This document shows positions 42,901-51,620 of a stretch of 64,000 bases of DNA, one piece after another (within the stretch, counting starts at the first letter, position 1; the number at the start of each line of letters is the position of its first letter). This DNA comes from Enoplolaimus lenunculus (taxonomy: Eukaryota > Nematoda > Enoplea > Enoplida > Thoracostomopsidae): assembly GCA_030248215.1 (NCBI GenBank), contig JASANG010001414.1, positions 582,501 to 646,500 on the forward strand, written 5' to 3'. Position numbers and translations under genes: made by a program. Below the pieces are notes generated by a model. The model saw only the letters and a program-made list of their open reading frames with translations, made no database searches and was not told where the DNA came from.

Positions 42901-45900
42901 CTTCAGGACATTCGTAACGACCAACAGTACAGTAGGCTGGTTCTGACAACGGAGCTGAACCATCCGGACATTTGTCTGAAACAATATATTTATAAGGTAA
43001 AAAAAGCTAAACTGGTCACTTAGCCACAATGCCCAAACTAATTTTAAATAGTGAATTTTTACTTTTGTAGGATGTGAGCATCGTGCTTGAATCGGCAAAC
43101 AAAATTTTATGTATTAAAAAATATAAAAATTAAAAATAAAACATTAAAATATAGAAATCAAAATCAAACATACGAATCGGCATCGGGGCTCCATACGGAT
43201 TCGGCGTTGTAGGAGGTCCATAAGGCTTTGGTGACGGTGGTACGTAAGGTGTTTTCGTGGGTGGAGGATACGGTGCGTACGTCTCAGGTTTATACGGCGC
43301 TGGGGTCGCTGGATGATAAGGTGCCGGAGCAGGGGCTGGGTACGGGACTGGGGCAGGAGCACCATAGCCCCCACCTGAAGGTTTTGGGGGAATCGGAACC
43401 GGACGGGGTGCAGGCTGGTACGAAGGTTTGGGGGGATACACCGGCTCGGGTATGTTTTGATATCCAACTTGAGGTTTATGCCCTCCGTACGCGTCCGGTT
43501 GAACGGGTGGTGCGGTGAACGAATAACGATCAGGGGTGGTGAGGGGTGGATTGATGCTTCCTGGGCAACATAATCCTGTTAGTTGGTCGCAAATCAATGA
43601 CGATGGTACAAGAGGTTCAACGCAGTCTTCGTCCGTGATACACGTTCGGCTTGGATCTGGAGGGAAACTGCCGTCTGGGCAGGTTGCTAAAATTAGAAAA
43701 ATCAGTTTTTTTATTTTCAAACGCATAATATAGTCGAAGGAGCCTGCTGCAGAATCAACTAAAATTTCGACCGTTCAGTTTTAATTAATGCTGACACCGT
43801 GTTGGCTATTCGCAGAACAAACCCTAAGATGCACTTAGTTAATAGGCAAATTTAGTGTGTGTGACTTCAGGGTGGGAGCCTCCCACGAACTTCAGGGTGG
43901 GGGCTCCACACAAACTTCAGGGTGAAGGCTCCCCAGAATCTTCAGGATGGAGGCACCCACAAACATCACGGTGGGGGCTCCACACAAACTTCAGGGGGGG
44001 GGGCTCCCCACAAACGTCAGGGTGGGGGCTCCATACAATTTTCAGGGTGGGGGCTCTACAAACTTCGTGGTGTGCCCCCCAAACTCGTGAGCGAGAAGTC
44101 AGATGCGTTTTAAAACTTCGGCGGTTTTTATTTCAACGGGCTAGGGTGGAGGCCCCTAAATCCCCCCAAATGGGTGTGTGGGGTGTGGCTGCTCCGGCTT
44201 TGATTGAGTGTGTACTGCGAAACACAAACTGCACCAGGTACTTGCAACAGCGATAGTTCCAATCTGGTTTGGGTACTGGTTGCTATTAGTGATAATCACT
44301 GGGTCCGGTTTCGACTCGGGGTTGCGTAATAAAGATCAATGATTATAGGCACTACTGTGCTAAATGCTACCCTTAAAAAACTAATTCCAATTATGTCAAT
44401 TAAACTCTTTCACATTTGAAATTAAATTGTTGAAGTCAAAGCCAATGTTATTGTAATGAATATATATATACTCTGTAAACCTCAATAATGCAGTCAATAG
44501 GCAAAAAACAAGTGCAATAGTGCAATACAGTGTATATAAGTGCAACTTGAATCTGAAATGACGAAAATTGACTTTTAGAATTTTACACTTTATAGAAACA
44601 CATATTTTTGAGATAAATATGGCTTTAAAATCAGCACCATTTTCTATTATTTGTCATTAAAATTTACCTTCAATTTCAACGGGAAAAACACGAAATCTGC
44701 TTTTCAAAAGTACTTTAACGCAAATAAGTTAAATAATTTAAAATTTGGATAGATTTTAAATTAAATTTGTTTTCAGGTTTTATGGTTCAAGTTAATATTT
44801 TAATTGTACAAACGGTCGAAAGTGAAAATCATCAGCTCGGCTTGGCAAAATGTTACTCGAGCCAAGTTTTATTTTGACGATTGTTGTTTTAAACTTACAA
44901 AATAAATATTGTTTAAATTCTCAGTGAAAAATTCAAACCAACATTCAAAATATCTCTTTTACTCATAAAATTAACCGATGCAAGCTAGACATCCTTAACA
45001 TTCTGATTTCCAGGGCAAAATGCCACTTGACAAATAATTTACTAAGCGCTAAGATTAAAGATTTTACGTCTAAAATTTTAAAAAAGTAAAAATAACAAAG
45101 TAGAAATATTATTTTAACTAAATTCGAATTTAAAGCTGAATATCGCTAAAGAACCAACACACAGTTAAGTAGTCAAAGTTAATTGTGAACAGCGAGAGAT
45201 AAGTAAAACCAGTCATTTCTGACCAAGGCCCATATTCTCAAATGTGTATAGCAACTATTATCAGTTAGTAATATGTTTTCAAACTCACTATTGCAGTTGT
45301 AGAAGTTAAAATTGGTATAGGAGTGGAGCAAACCATATGCAAATATTGTGCTGTATATTAAGTTTCAGCATTCACTGATTTGAAAGTTACAAGACCAATC
45401 ACCATCTGATGATAGGTGCTGCACATATTTAAAAATACGGGCCCTGAGCCAAGTTTAACTTAACCAAACTACAGCTGTAAGCATGAGAGACATGGTTGCT
45501 CCAGCACACATGAAATGATTGCAATGCACGCAGGTCTGTAGCCAGATCACCTTGCAAGAGGAATGGAACAGTTTTAGGAGTGACGTATAAGACTTTGCGA
45601 TGATTTACAAGTAAGTTTGAAACTTTTCTTTAGAGGCAACGTTTTTCCACTGGGTTGAGCCTTCCTGGCCACTCTGTGGTTGCGATCCCGAAGGTATGTT
45701 GTATGGAGAGCCATTCTTCTCGCCATATCGTCGACGATAAAACCAATCGGAGCCTTGGACTGCATTTTGTAGCGTTAGAAAGTGCGCAGCGTGAGAAATT
45801 GAAATAACTGCGTATGCTTGGTATTACAGCTGCTTAGTGAAAAAGTCTGAAGTATTAAGGCACAGTTCCTAACCTTGACTGTCATCAGCGAGCTAATCAT

Positions 45901-48900
45901 ACAAGTTCAGTGCAACTAACAATTGTGCAAAGTGCAAATGTGCAAATTTTGTGCAATTGCGTCTCAACTTACGCGCTTGTCTCTCGATGCCCGAGGTTTG
46001 AGACCCTTGCTCAACATTATTGGATGAAGTATTCTCAGTTGTAGGAGCTATTTGTTGTCGTCGAATTTGTGTTCTAGTAAGCTTTCTAGGCTTTTTAGCT
46101 GACCCGCCTCCTCGTGTTCGCGGATTCTTCACTAGTTGCCTAACGGACGCTTTTAGACGCCGCGGTCGAGTTAAGTGATTCCGAACATTTTTCAGCTGCT
46201 TAAGTTTAGCTGAAATTTGAACAGTTGTGAGGTTGTTTTTTTAGATTTTATGTATGGGAATGACGGATCGCTTTTTAAAATTTACACTTAACATGTTTGA
46301 AGGTTTGAATTTTTCGTAAATTTTGCATTGGCTACTTATGACAGAGGTGGTCTTATATGCTCTGGCCCATGTTACTTTGAAGGACGTACCGTTTTTCTGT
46401 AAGACTGCAATAGGCTAAGCTTTTAGCTTTACACTAATTTTTATGCATAGGCTTAGGCCTATCCCGAAAAATACTTATACTGCGGTTACGTCCCTCAAAG
46501 TAACATTGGCCTTTAATTGTTTTTAGGACACATGTTTGAACTTAGCTGTTAGCTTGAAAATCATAAACATTTAGTGGTTGTTCTAAGATTTACGGGGCTG
46601 CCAAACTCTAAAATTGGAACACCAGTTGAACAGTGGCCACAGAGAAAGTTTAATTGAATTAAGTCTTTAGCAAGACCTGAGTCATATATTTTGGACGAAC
46701 GAAACAGCTAAATGTAAACATAGAAACAGTGGCCAATCCAGAAATTGTTGACGGAGAGATGACGTATATATAGTTTAAATTTCTTGCGAGCAGAGAAATC
46801 AAAAATTTGTAAGGTAGGGACATTTACCATTTAATCATGAAAATGTTTTATTAAGATTGGTATGTTTAGGCAGCCGAGAATTGTTTTGTTTGAAAAACAA
46901 ATCGTTATATCAGATCCCAGAAACATGACAACTTACGCGGAGGGGTCGGAAGTTCCGTAGTTGTCGGAGGTAACGTTGGTGGCAGGGTGGTCGGCGGTTG
47001 AACAACAAGACAACAGCGTCTGAATTGGACGTTGCAAGTGTATCCTCGAGGGCAGCCGCGGTTTGTGGCGCATGTCGTTTGTAGTGCAGCAAATCCACCC
47101 GGGCAAATAAGGGCTATAAATTAAAATAATTGAAATATTAATTTGGAGGACATTCTGTAAATAATTATTGGCGCACCCACAGCAAGAAGACGGCCAGGAC
47201 GCATCAACCGCTCCCCCCTAGAAAAAATTTTAACTCCACTGTGAAAGTTTTGTCCCCACTTGTAAGTATGGCTACGAAACTGATCGTTGATTTGGAGCAG
47301 GTTCGCCACTCCAAAACTATTCATTGGACATACAGCGTTCTAGCGATTTACATCTGTATTAACGAAACGTATCACGGCAATTCATCGCCCGACAACTCGT
47401 CGCCTGACAACTTGTAATCCGAAATTTCATTTACTCGAATTTGTGATACAAACTTATAAATTTACAGCAACAATATATAACGTCAGTGAAACTAGCATCA
47501 TACTGCAAACAACAAAGAGGTGATATAACAGTAAGCGACTCTAAAAGCAAAGGTTTATACGAATTTGAAAAATTGGTAATTTCTAAAATTTTCTATAACT
47601 AAAAATAAGTTAAAAACTAAAATATTCTGCGTTGGTTATGAATTTGACGAAATTTTTTATTATTTGTACAATTTCAACGCAAACGTACGCTTTTGAGGAC
47701 AACAACCTCCAGAAACACACTTCTGCCGTGATGGACACGCGTTATTCGTTGTGCAAAGTGTTTGCGATGTTTGACCATTTGGGCAGACCGCTATCAACAA
47801 GTATTCAGTAAACGATTTTCGCACTGCATCGTCGGTCAATGTTACTTTTACGGCCGTAACAATAGATTAAGCGTATTCCTAAGCCTAAGCCTAAGCCTAA
47901 GCGTTGCAAAAGCGTATTACTAAGCCTAAGCCTAAGGACGTCTCTTAATTCAAATGCAGTAGAGTAAGCTTAAACATTCGACTAACTTTGTATTTTGACT
48001 TAGGCTTAGGCTTAAGTATAATCTTACTCGTATACCTAGACGTTGGCTTAGGCATAGGCTTAGGTTTACAAATATGCGTATACTAAAATTACGTCCCTGT
48101 TCTATAGAATAGCCATCAGTTTAAATCTTGGCCTGATTCTGTGGAAAATTTTTTATCCATCCTTGGCACGTTTGCCTAAATACGGACAGAACGCCAGTCT
48201 ACAAAGCATGAACCCACTAATGAGGAACTCTTTGCCTAATTTGCTGGCCGGCACACGTGTACACATTGGTCCACGCGGGACGTATGCAAAGCGAGATGGG
48301 ATTGATAATCTAACAAAAATCCGTTCTGATCCTAACAAACATAAACAACTCGTTAAAAATTTCTATCCTACAAAATGCAATATTGAGTTTCAGCAAATAT
48401 TTAATTAGAAGTAAAGCCCCATTTGAACCGTAGCGCCTTGCATACTAACTATTAGCCTAAATCTAAGTCTAAACCTAAACCTTACAAAAAACCTGGAGAT
48501 AAGCCTAGGCATAAGTCTCAGGCTAAGCCTCAGCCTAAGCTTAAGCCTAAAGCTCCACAGTGTTTAAGTTTCCGAGTCAGGCAAATAATCCTTAAAAGGG
48601 CCGAATCGAAATGGTTACTTACGTCTCGAAGGGCCAGCATGAACCACCGAACCAGGTATTTGGCTTGCCGATGTGCATCGTTGTTGAGCAATGTTGTATA
48701 CTGTTTGCCCTGGGCATTGCATTCGAACCCATGTTCCAGAAGAAGTTCTGAAATTTATGAAACAAACAGCTGACAATTGACGATTTTAATATTTGCCAAT
48801 TTTAAAAAAATTAGAAATATAAACGTTCGAAACGAAAAAAATAAATTCGATTCCTTTTAGGGTTGCTCTTTACTTTTGTTGACGTCCGACGACGTCCGTC

Positions 48901-51620
48901 AACTGTCCGGTGAAGTCAGTCACTCCTACGGCGCTCACCGTCCTTCGTTCGTCAGGCACCGTCCGTTACCGCCCATCGCTATACTGTATCATACGTGTGT
49001 AATTTGCGTACGATAACGCATGGTGACGGACCATGGCGGACGGCACCGTACGGATGACGGATGGCGCCGGACGGGTGACGGACGGCGCCGGACGGGTGAT
49101 GGACGGCGACATACAGGTGACGGATGGCGCAGTATGAGTGACGGGACGCGTATCGCGCCACCCTTACTGCGTCTGAAATTTATCTTTTCAACTAGTTTTT
49201 AACTCAAACAATACTATAAATAACAAAACAGCGTAGTTAATAGTTATTTCTGAACTAATATCAGTAAACATTAATACACTCTGAGTTGAGTTGATCCTTA
49301 CTCTGAGTTTTGTAGACTCTGGGTGAGTCGATTCATTAATTCAGAATGAATTGAATCAACTCAAAATTCTAAGTTCTGAAAGTCCCATTTCAGACTGAGC
49401 GATTCAACTCATTCTGAGTTAAAATCAATTCACTGAAAATTACAGTGTTGAGAAATAAAAAAAGCTAACGGAATCGTATAACGCTTAACAATGCTCACCC
49501 AGATTGAGGTTGAGCACACTGCAAAAAGTATCGCGGACTCAATTGATCGTTTTGCGGCTGTTGACCTGAGCAACACGAGCCACCGGGTTGCGCTGGTGTT
49601 TGACCTAAAATTAGGCTCGGATATTAGTTGAAATATTGTGACCCAATTTAATTATGCGAGCCTGGTATTTGAAAAAAAGGAAAAAAGTATTGTGGATTTG
49701 GTAAGTGGGAGGCTTGGGCTTATAGGGCTTAGGCTCAGACATAGTTTTATGTTTTGGTTTAGGCTTAAACTAACGTTTAAGTTTAGGATAATGTCTAAAC
49801 ATGGGCTAAAATTTAGGCTTCAGCTTAAGTTTAGCCGGAGTTAAGATGCCCATATGATTAATATGGGTCTTAGCTGTAAATGTCTCACAGATCACAAGTG
49901 TGTTGTTGAACATTTTTACAGCTACTATAGCTGAGAATTACTTTTGCAGTCAACGCCTTAGGTTTGTGGTACATTTGATAAACATGTGTACCTTAAATCT
50001 ACACAGACCTAGGCTATTGTACAGTTTTCACACATACTTATATAACATAAAGGCTTAGGCTTAGCTTTCCGCTTTATATGCATAGGGAACGCCTAGTGCT
50101 AAGGTTACGACTAGGCTTTGTGCTAAGTGTAAGGCTATGCCTTAGCCTAAACCTAGCGCACTAAATCAAGCCGTGGTTTTAAACATTGGCCTGTGTTTTT
50201 ACCCTAGCTTCCCATTTTCGGGAACTGTGTAGAAACAAAATATAATCTCCAAGCTTGGTAGTAATTTAGACATGGTACTTAATCGTGCAGCAATTTAACA
50301 TCAATAGTTTCGAGAACGAGTTGTCCAATTAATTTTCTTCATTAGAACGTACGTGAGAGGCAGTGGGCGGAGTTAAGCGGAACACGCTGTCCAGCAGTTT
50401 CACCTCACATTTAACGTTTAAGTTAAAACTTAGGCCCGAGGAAAGACTGGCAAAGGACCAAGCTAGGCTTAGGTAAGCCTATTCTGAAACCTAGCGTAAT
50501 CGTAAGCCAAAGGCTCAGCATAAGCCCACGCGGGTGGAGGAAAGTGTACAAGAGACGCTTTGTATAGGGCTTACGATAGTTAATGGTTAGTTGGATTTGG
50601 ACCCTAAAAATGTCATAGCGAGTCAACGTTCGCTTGTAACACAGTAAACATCGAGGTGTAGTGTCGTGAAACGATAAGTGAACATGAATGAAATAATTAT
50701 GCCACTAAAATAAAGCTTTATTCTGGTTAATAGGATAATAACAGCGCCGGTTAGCTGTCTAATATGGGCCATGTAAGATATGGCTGCTCGAAATGCTGCA
50801 CATCAGCAGTTTATTCAATGAGCTTAGAATATATCAATAACCTAGTGATAGTAAAAATAACGGAAACAGAAACAAATAGCGATTTAATAAAACGAAAACA
50901 CACATCGATGTTTTACCGTGAACGAATATCTGAGTTATACCCTGCCAAATCTACATATGCTCAAATGTCCGACTTACGTATTTTGGGAAACTTTCCAGCA
51001 TTACTTTGTTTACAATATGTTGTTAGTTCGGAAACGTGATTGTTTTGTGAAAAGAAAATTTGTGTGCAGATACTTTTGTATTCGCTAACTTTTGCGCATG
51101 GTGCAAAGCCAGCTGACTAGTATGAATTATGATAGAGAAATCAAGAAGAAATCTTGTTCTAAAACAAAGAAATATTTTCTAACATAGAATTTTATAAATG
51201 GCGAAACAGTCATCGGTTTGAGAAATGTGAACGGTTCGAGAACTTACATGGATTCCATTGTCTTCTCTTTCCGTCGCTGCTTTTCTTTCCACGTTTTCCA
51301 CTTCGCTTTTCGACGCTTTCCATTCGTGGTTCACGACGTGCCACTCCAGTTCCGCTATTGACCGTCCCGGATGCGGCAGCAGCGGCAGCATTTTTAGCTT
51401 TGATATATTCAAAAAATCCTGTCGGCAAATCCTCGATGCTGATTGGTTCACTGTTCGATAGCGAATCAGAATTCAAGATTGCAGGATAAACGATCTGTGG
51501 CGGTCCGGCGCGCTTTACATCGCTCAATTCGGCGATCGATGCGACGTTTTCATTGGCTGGAGGGTCTGCGGCAAACGTGTACGTTGCCAGTATGAATGTT
51601 ACTGATAACTGTAGCCACAT
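27993..51620 (-). CDS. Secreted modular Cys-rich (CC-module) protein, 20 exons
   Basis: Exons in coding order: 51248-51620, 49499-49604, 48623-48747, 47689-47790, 46937-47113, 45973-46209, 43174-43686, 42865-42975, 40525-40644, 39385-39495, 38801-38899, 38163-38276, 37232-37357, 36527-36679, 35820-35954, 34368-34646, 32684-32797, 31327-31614, 29075-29218, 27993-28255. They sum to 3,690 bp (1,229 residues plus stop) with every phase matching; all introns are phase 1 except the second (phase 2). Residues 1-17 are a signal peptide (MWLQLSVTFILATYTFA), then a linker with dibasic clusters. Residues 125-201 form a WNPC...GGSCC...YFLQCAQP...WVRMQCP module of nematode type. Twelve short modules follow the pattern CPxG-x(n)-C-x3-G-x-C-x2-G-[YFE]-x-C-x(4,5)-CC, mostly one per exon. 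Residues 295-373 are a very basic linker, about 410-544 are Pro/Tyr-rich, and 900-960 are Gly/Asn/Ser-rich. I infer an extracellular matrix or cuticle role; the function is unknown. The last exon has a weak acceptor. Confidence 0.85.
29236..29474. repeat. Two-copy tandem duplication, about 120 bp, beside an exon
   Basis: Units begin 'aacaagccaaactaaa' and run through 'gctgaaacagaatctaaaat' to 'attagcgatg'. The first unit starts about 20 bp from the acceptor of the exon 29075-29218, on the intron side. A minus-strand frame across both units is repetitive for this reason only. Confidence 0.85.
29701..30206 (+). mobile_element. Two family B MITEs, the second with an 8-bp target duplication
   Basis: Copies at 29701-29907 ('tagaacagggccgcaacagt' type) and 30012-30206 ('ggccaatgtaaagaacaggg' type). 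The second is flanked by GAACAAGC on both sides, a perfect 8-bp duplication. Both carry CCTAAG runs and the 'agtctaaa' spacer. Confidence 0.88.
30259..30545 (+). mobile_element. Family D element with GGCGGCGTTC minisatellite
   Basis: Left end 'gattgcgttatacttgccgc', right end 'cagcgcagtaaactaaaact'. The right half is an array of 10-bp words (ggcggcgttc / ggcggcgccc) from about 30372 to 30520. Open frames with RRPAAFGGVR-like repeats arise from this array and are not genes. Confidence 0.85.
30765..30935 (+). mobile_element. Family E MITE
   Basis: 'ccagtagcctgtttaccttg' to 'tggccccccttggctaagga', with 'gctaaaaaattttcaggagg' and 'acttgcaagcaaggttgaat' inside. Mirror phrases at each end pair imperfectly. 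Other copies are at 32000-32135, 33030-33165, 34735-34895, 38930-39130 and 45535-45690. Confidence 0.75.
31108..31305 (+). mobile_element. Family F MITE, copy 1
   Basis: Begins 'acccatattctcaaatgtgt' and ends 'gcacatttgaaaatagggg', an inverted pair. Inside, 'tatcagttgacgatatg' and 'gaaagctacaagacc' identify the family. It is in the intron between exons 31327-31614 and 29075-29218. Confidence 0.8.
31995..32140 (+). mobile_element. Family E MITE in an intron
   Basis: Ends 'cgtagccaaaaagggccagg' and 'gcgagctggctacgggcctg'. Contains 'ctcctgaataaagtttagct'. A second, weaker copy lies at 33030-33165 ('gttagctcgctatgggcctg'). Confidence 0.75.
34220..34300 (+). mobile_element. Miniature family C deletion copy
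   Basis: About 75 bp, with arms 'cctaaaaatcctattcatat' and 'atatgaatagggttttagg' around a very short centre. It is almost only terminal repeats, about 80 bp from exon 34368-34646 on its downstream side. Confidence 0.75.
34735..34895 (+). mobile_element. Family E MITE next to a modular-gene exon
   Basis: 'gtgggctcgtagctaagggg' to 'gctgactacgggcctgccac'. Contains 'aaaattttcaaccttgactg'. It is about 90 bp upstream, in gene direction, of exon 34368-34646; degraded CCTAAG runs follow at 34895-34990. Confidence 0.75.
35240..35850 (-). repeat. Tandem 200-bp repeat carrying copies of an exon end and its 5' splice site
   Basis: Three units of about 200 bp with an anchor at about 35412, 35611 and 35813, plus a partial first unit from about 35240. 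Each repeats the last about 24 coding bases of exon 35820-35954 ('ggatttagcggtgttggaac' on the minus strand), its GTAAG donor and about 170 bp of intron. The intron therefore holds two additional identical donor sites downstream of the true one. Confidence 0.9.
36085..36298 (+). mobile_element. Family F MITE, copy 2
   Basis: 'cctttattctcaaatctgaa' to 'ctatacacgtttgagaatat'. Contains 'ttatcaccagttggtgctag' and 'ctttcgaaccagtgaatgct'. It is in a modular-gene intron. Confidence 0.75.
37687..37862 (+). mobile_element. Family B MITE in a modular-gene intron
   Basis: Left 'accaatgtatagagcagcgc', right 'ccgaccctgatgtgtatccg', with two CCTAAG runs and the 'aaaaattagtctaaagttta' spacer. Confidence 0.7.
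38395..38545 (+). mobile_element. Family H-like repeat (CAGCGGCGGATC)
   Basis: Begins 'gcagcggcggatccaaaaat' and ends 'cctactcagcatccgctgg', with 'agggaccttatcattttatc' inside. Related pieces are at 23649-23800, 41075-41260 and 46730-46860. The ends are a short imperfect inverted pair (CAGCGG / CCGCTGG). Confidence 0.6.
38930..39130 (+). mobile_element. Family E MITE abutting a duplicated exon fragment
   Basis: 'gaagccagctcgacttgctg' to 'ctacggctacgggttcgac', with 'ggctttacaagcaagattga' inside. It sits directly beside the partial exon copy at 39165-39258; a family E scrap ('aggctcccttttggctacgg') also lies on that copy's other side at 39290-39335. Confidence 0.75.
39165..39258 (-). pseudogene. 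Partial duplicate of modular-gene exon 39385-39495
   Basis: On the minus strand it reads RCLNGATRGDGFTCVSPGYI followed by CCAEMI and a GTAACT donor, nearly identical to the second two-thirds of the exon at 39385-39495 (RCLDGATCGAGFTCVSPGYI). The module's first Cys is missing and one inner Cys is Arg. Flanking intron after the donor is duplicated too. The upstream part is replaced by family E sequence and the only nearby AG is a weak in-phase site ('atgag'), so it is probably not spliced in. Confidence 0.8.
40680..40795 (+). mobile_element. Short family G MITE
   Basis: 'cagtgtacaaccggaggtct' to 'agttccggctgcaccctgg', with 'ggcaccggctccgatag' inside. It lies about 35 bp upstream, in gene direction, of modular-gene exon 40525-40644. 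Confidence 0.8.
41367..41568 (+). mobile_element. Family B MITE, well-preserved reference copy
   Basis: Ends 'ggcccatgtatagaacaggg' and 'ccctgttctatacaggggcc'; flanks GTTGGTTC / GTTGGTTT match 7 of 8. The interior has CCTAAG runs of four and five units around 'gatgagcctattcg'. Minus-strand frames rich in LGLGLGL or RLRLRL are translations of these runs. A 23-bp direct repeat ('gtgagtggccaagaaatagc') precedes it at 41283-41335. Confidence 0.9.
42175..42400 (+). repeat. Tandem array of GGCGGGAAATTCAAATTTT units
   Basis: About ten 18-20 bp units of 'ttggcgggaaattcaaatt', becoming degenerate to the right ('ttttgggcaaattctaactt'). The same phrase occurs singly near 4318-4345. Both strands stay open across it; neither frame is a gene. 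Confidence 0.85.
43861..44070 (+). repeat. Minisatellite of about 30-bp units
   Basis: About seven units of 'cttcagggtgggggctccac' followed by 'acaaa', with variants. It lies in the intron between modular-gene exons 45973-46209 and 43174-43686. It is G-rich on the plus strand, with runs of four to nine G. Confidence 0.88.
44071..45220. other. Large modular-gene intron, single-copy-looking part
   Basis: AT-rich intron DNA with no recognisable repeat or exon. An acceptor-proximal search for a Cys module was negative, and the flanking exons already join in phase. Confidence 0.4.
45223..45451 (+). mobile_element. Family F MITE, longest copy
   Basis: 'gcccatattctcaaatgtgt' to 'acatatttaaaaatacgggc'. 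It holds 'tttgaaagttacaagacc', shared with the copies at 31.1 and 36.1 kb. A family E copy follows at 45535-45690. Confidence 0.8.
46361..46513 (-). mobile_element. Family B MITE, TTACTTT subfamily
   Basis: 'ggcccatgttactttgaagg' to 'cctcaaagtaacattggcc' with a decayed TTAGGC core. It lies about 150 bp upstream, in gene direction, of the basic-linker exon 45973-46209. Confidence 0.8.
47836..48108 (+). mobile_element. Family B MITE with hexamer runs on both strands
   Basis: Left end 'caatgttacttttacggccg'. CCTAAG runs (four units near 47877-47902) are followed about 120 bp later by TTAGGC runs on the same strand, so the interior is itself an inverted repeat. The right end 'cctgttctatagaat' belongs to the other subfamily, suggesting two merged copies. 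Confidence 0.75.
48860..49170 (+). mobile_element. Family D element with GACGGCGCCGGACGGGT array
   Basis: Left 'agggttgctctttacttttg'; right half a chain of about 17-bp units 'gacggatggcgccggacggg'. The left half holds complementary words ('cgtcaactgtccggtgaag'), so the element is a long imperfect hairpin. It lies between modular-gene exons 49499-49604 and 48623-48747. Confidence 0.8.
49605..51247. other. First intron of the modular gene, with decayed hexamer tracts
   Basis: Long degraded TTAGGC-type tracts occur at 49703-49835, 50040-50160 and 50465-50540. They lack clear family B ends, so they are either worn MITEs or independent expansions. No exon fits; the flanking exons join in phase across the intron (Cys codon split T|GT). 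Confidence 0.5.

Noticed and set aside
43228-43518. Plus-strand 96-residue frame opposite the Pro-rich exon
   Set aside because: It is the antisense shadow of modular-gene exon 43174-43686, whose splice sites and Cys module are convincing.
47877-48080. Chromosome end or telomere-associated region, suggested by TTAGGC runs
   Set aside because: Runs are short, interstitial, occur in both orientations across 64 kb and lie inside elements with inverted ends.
49261-49445. Direct and inverted ACTCTGAGTT phrases as a regulatory array
   Set aside because: Spacing is irregular and they lie in an intron next to a MITE; more likely a decayed repeat than an operator cluster.
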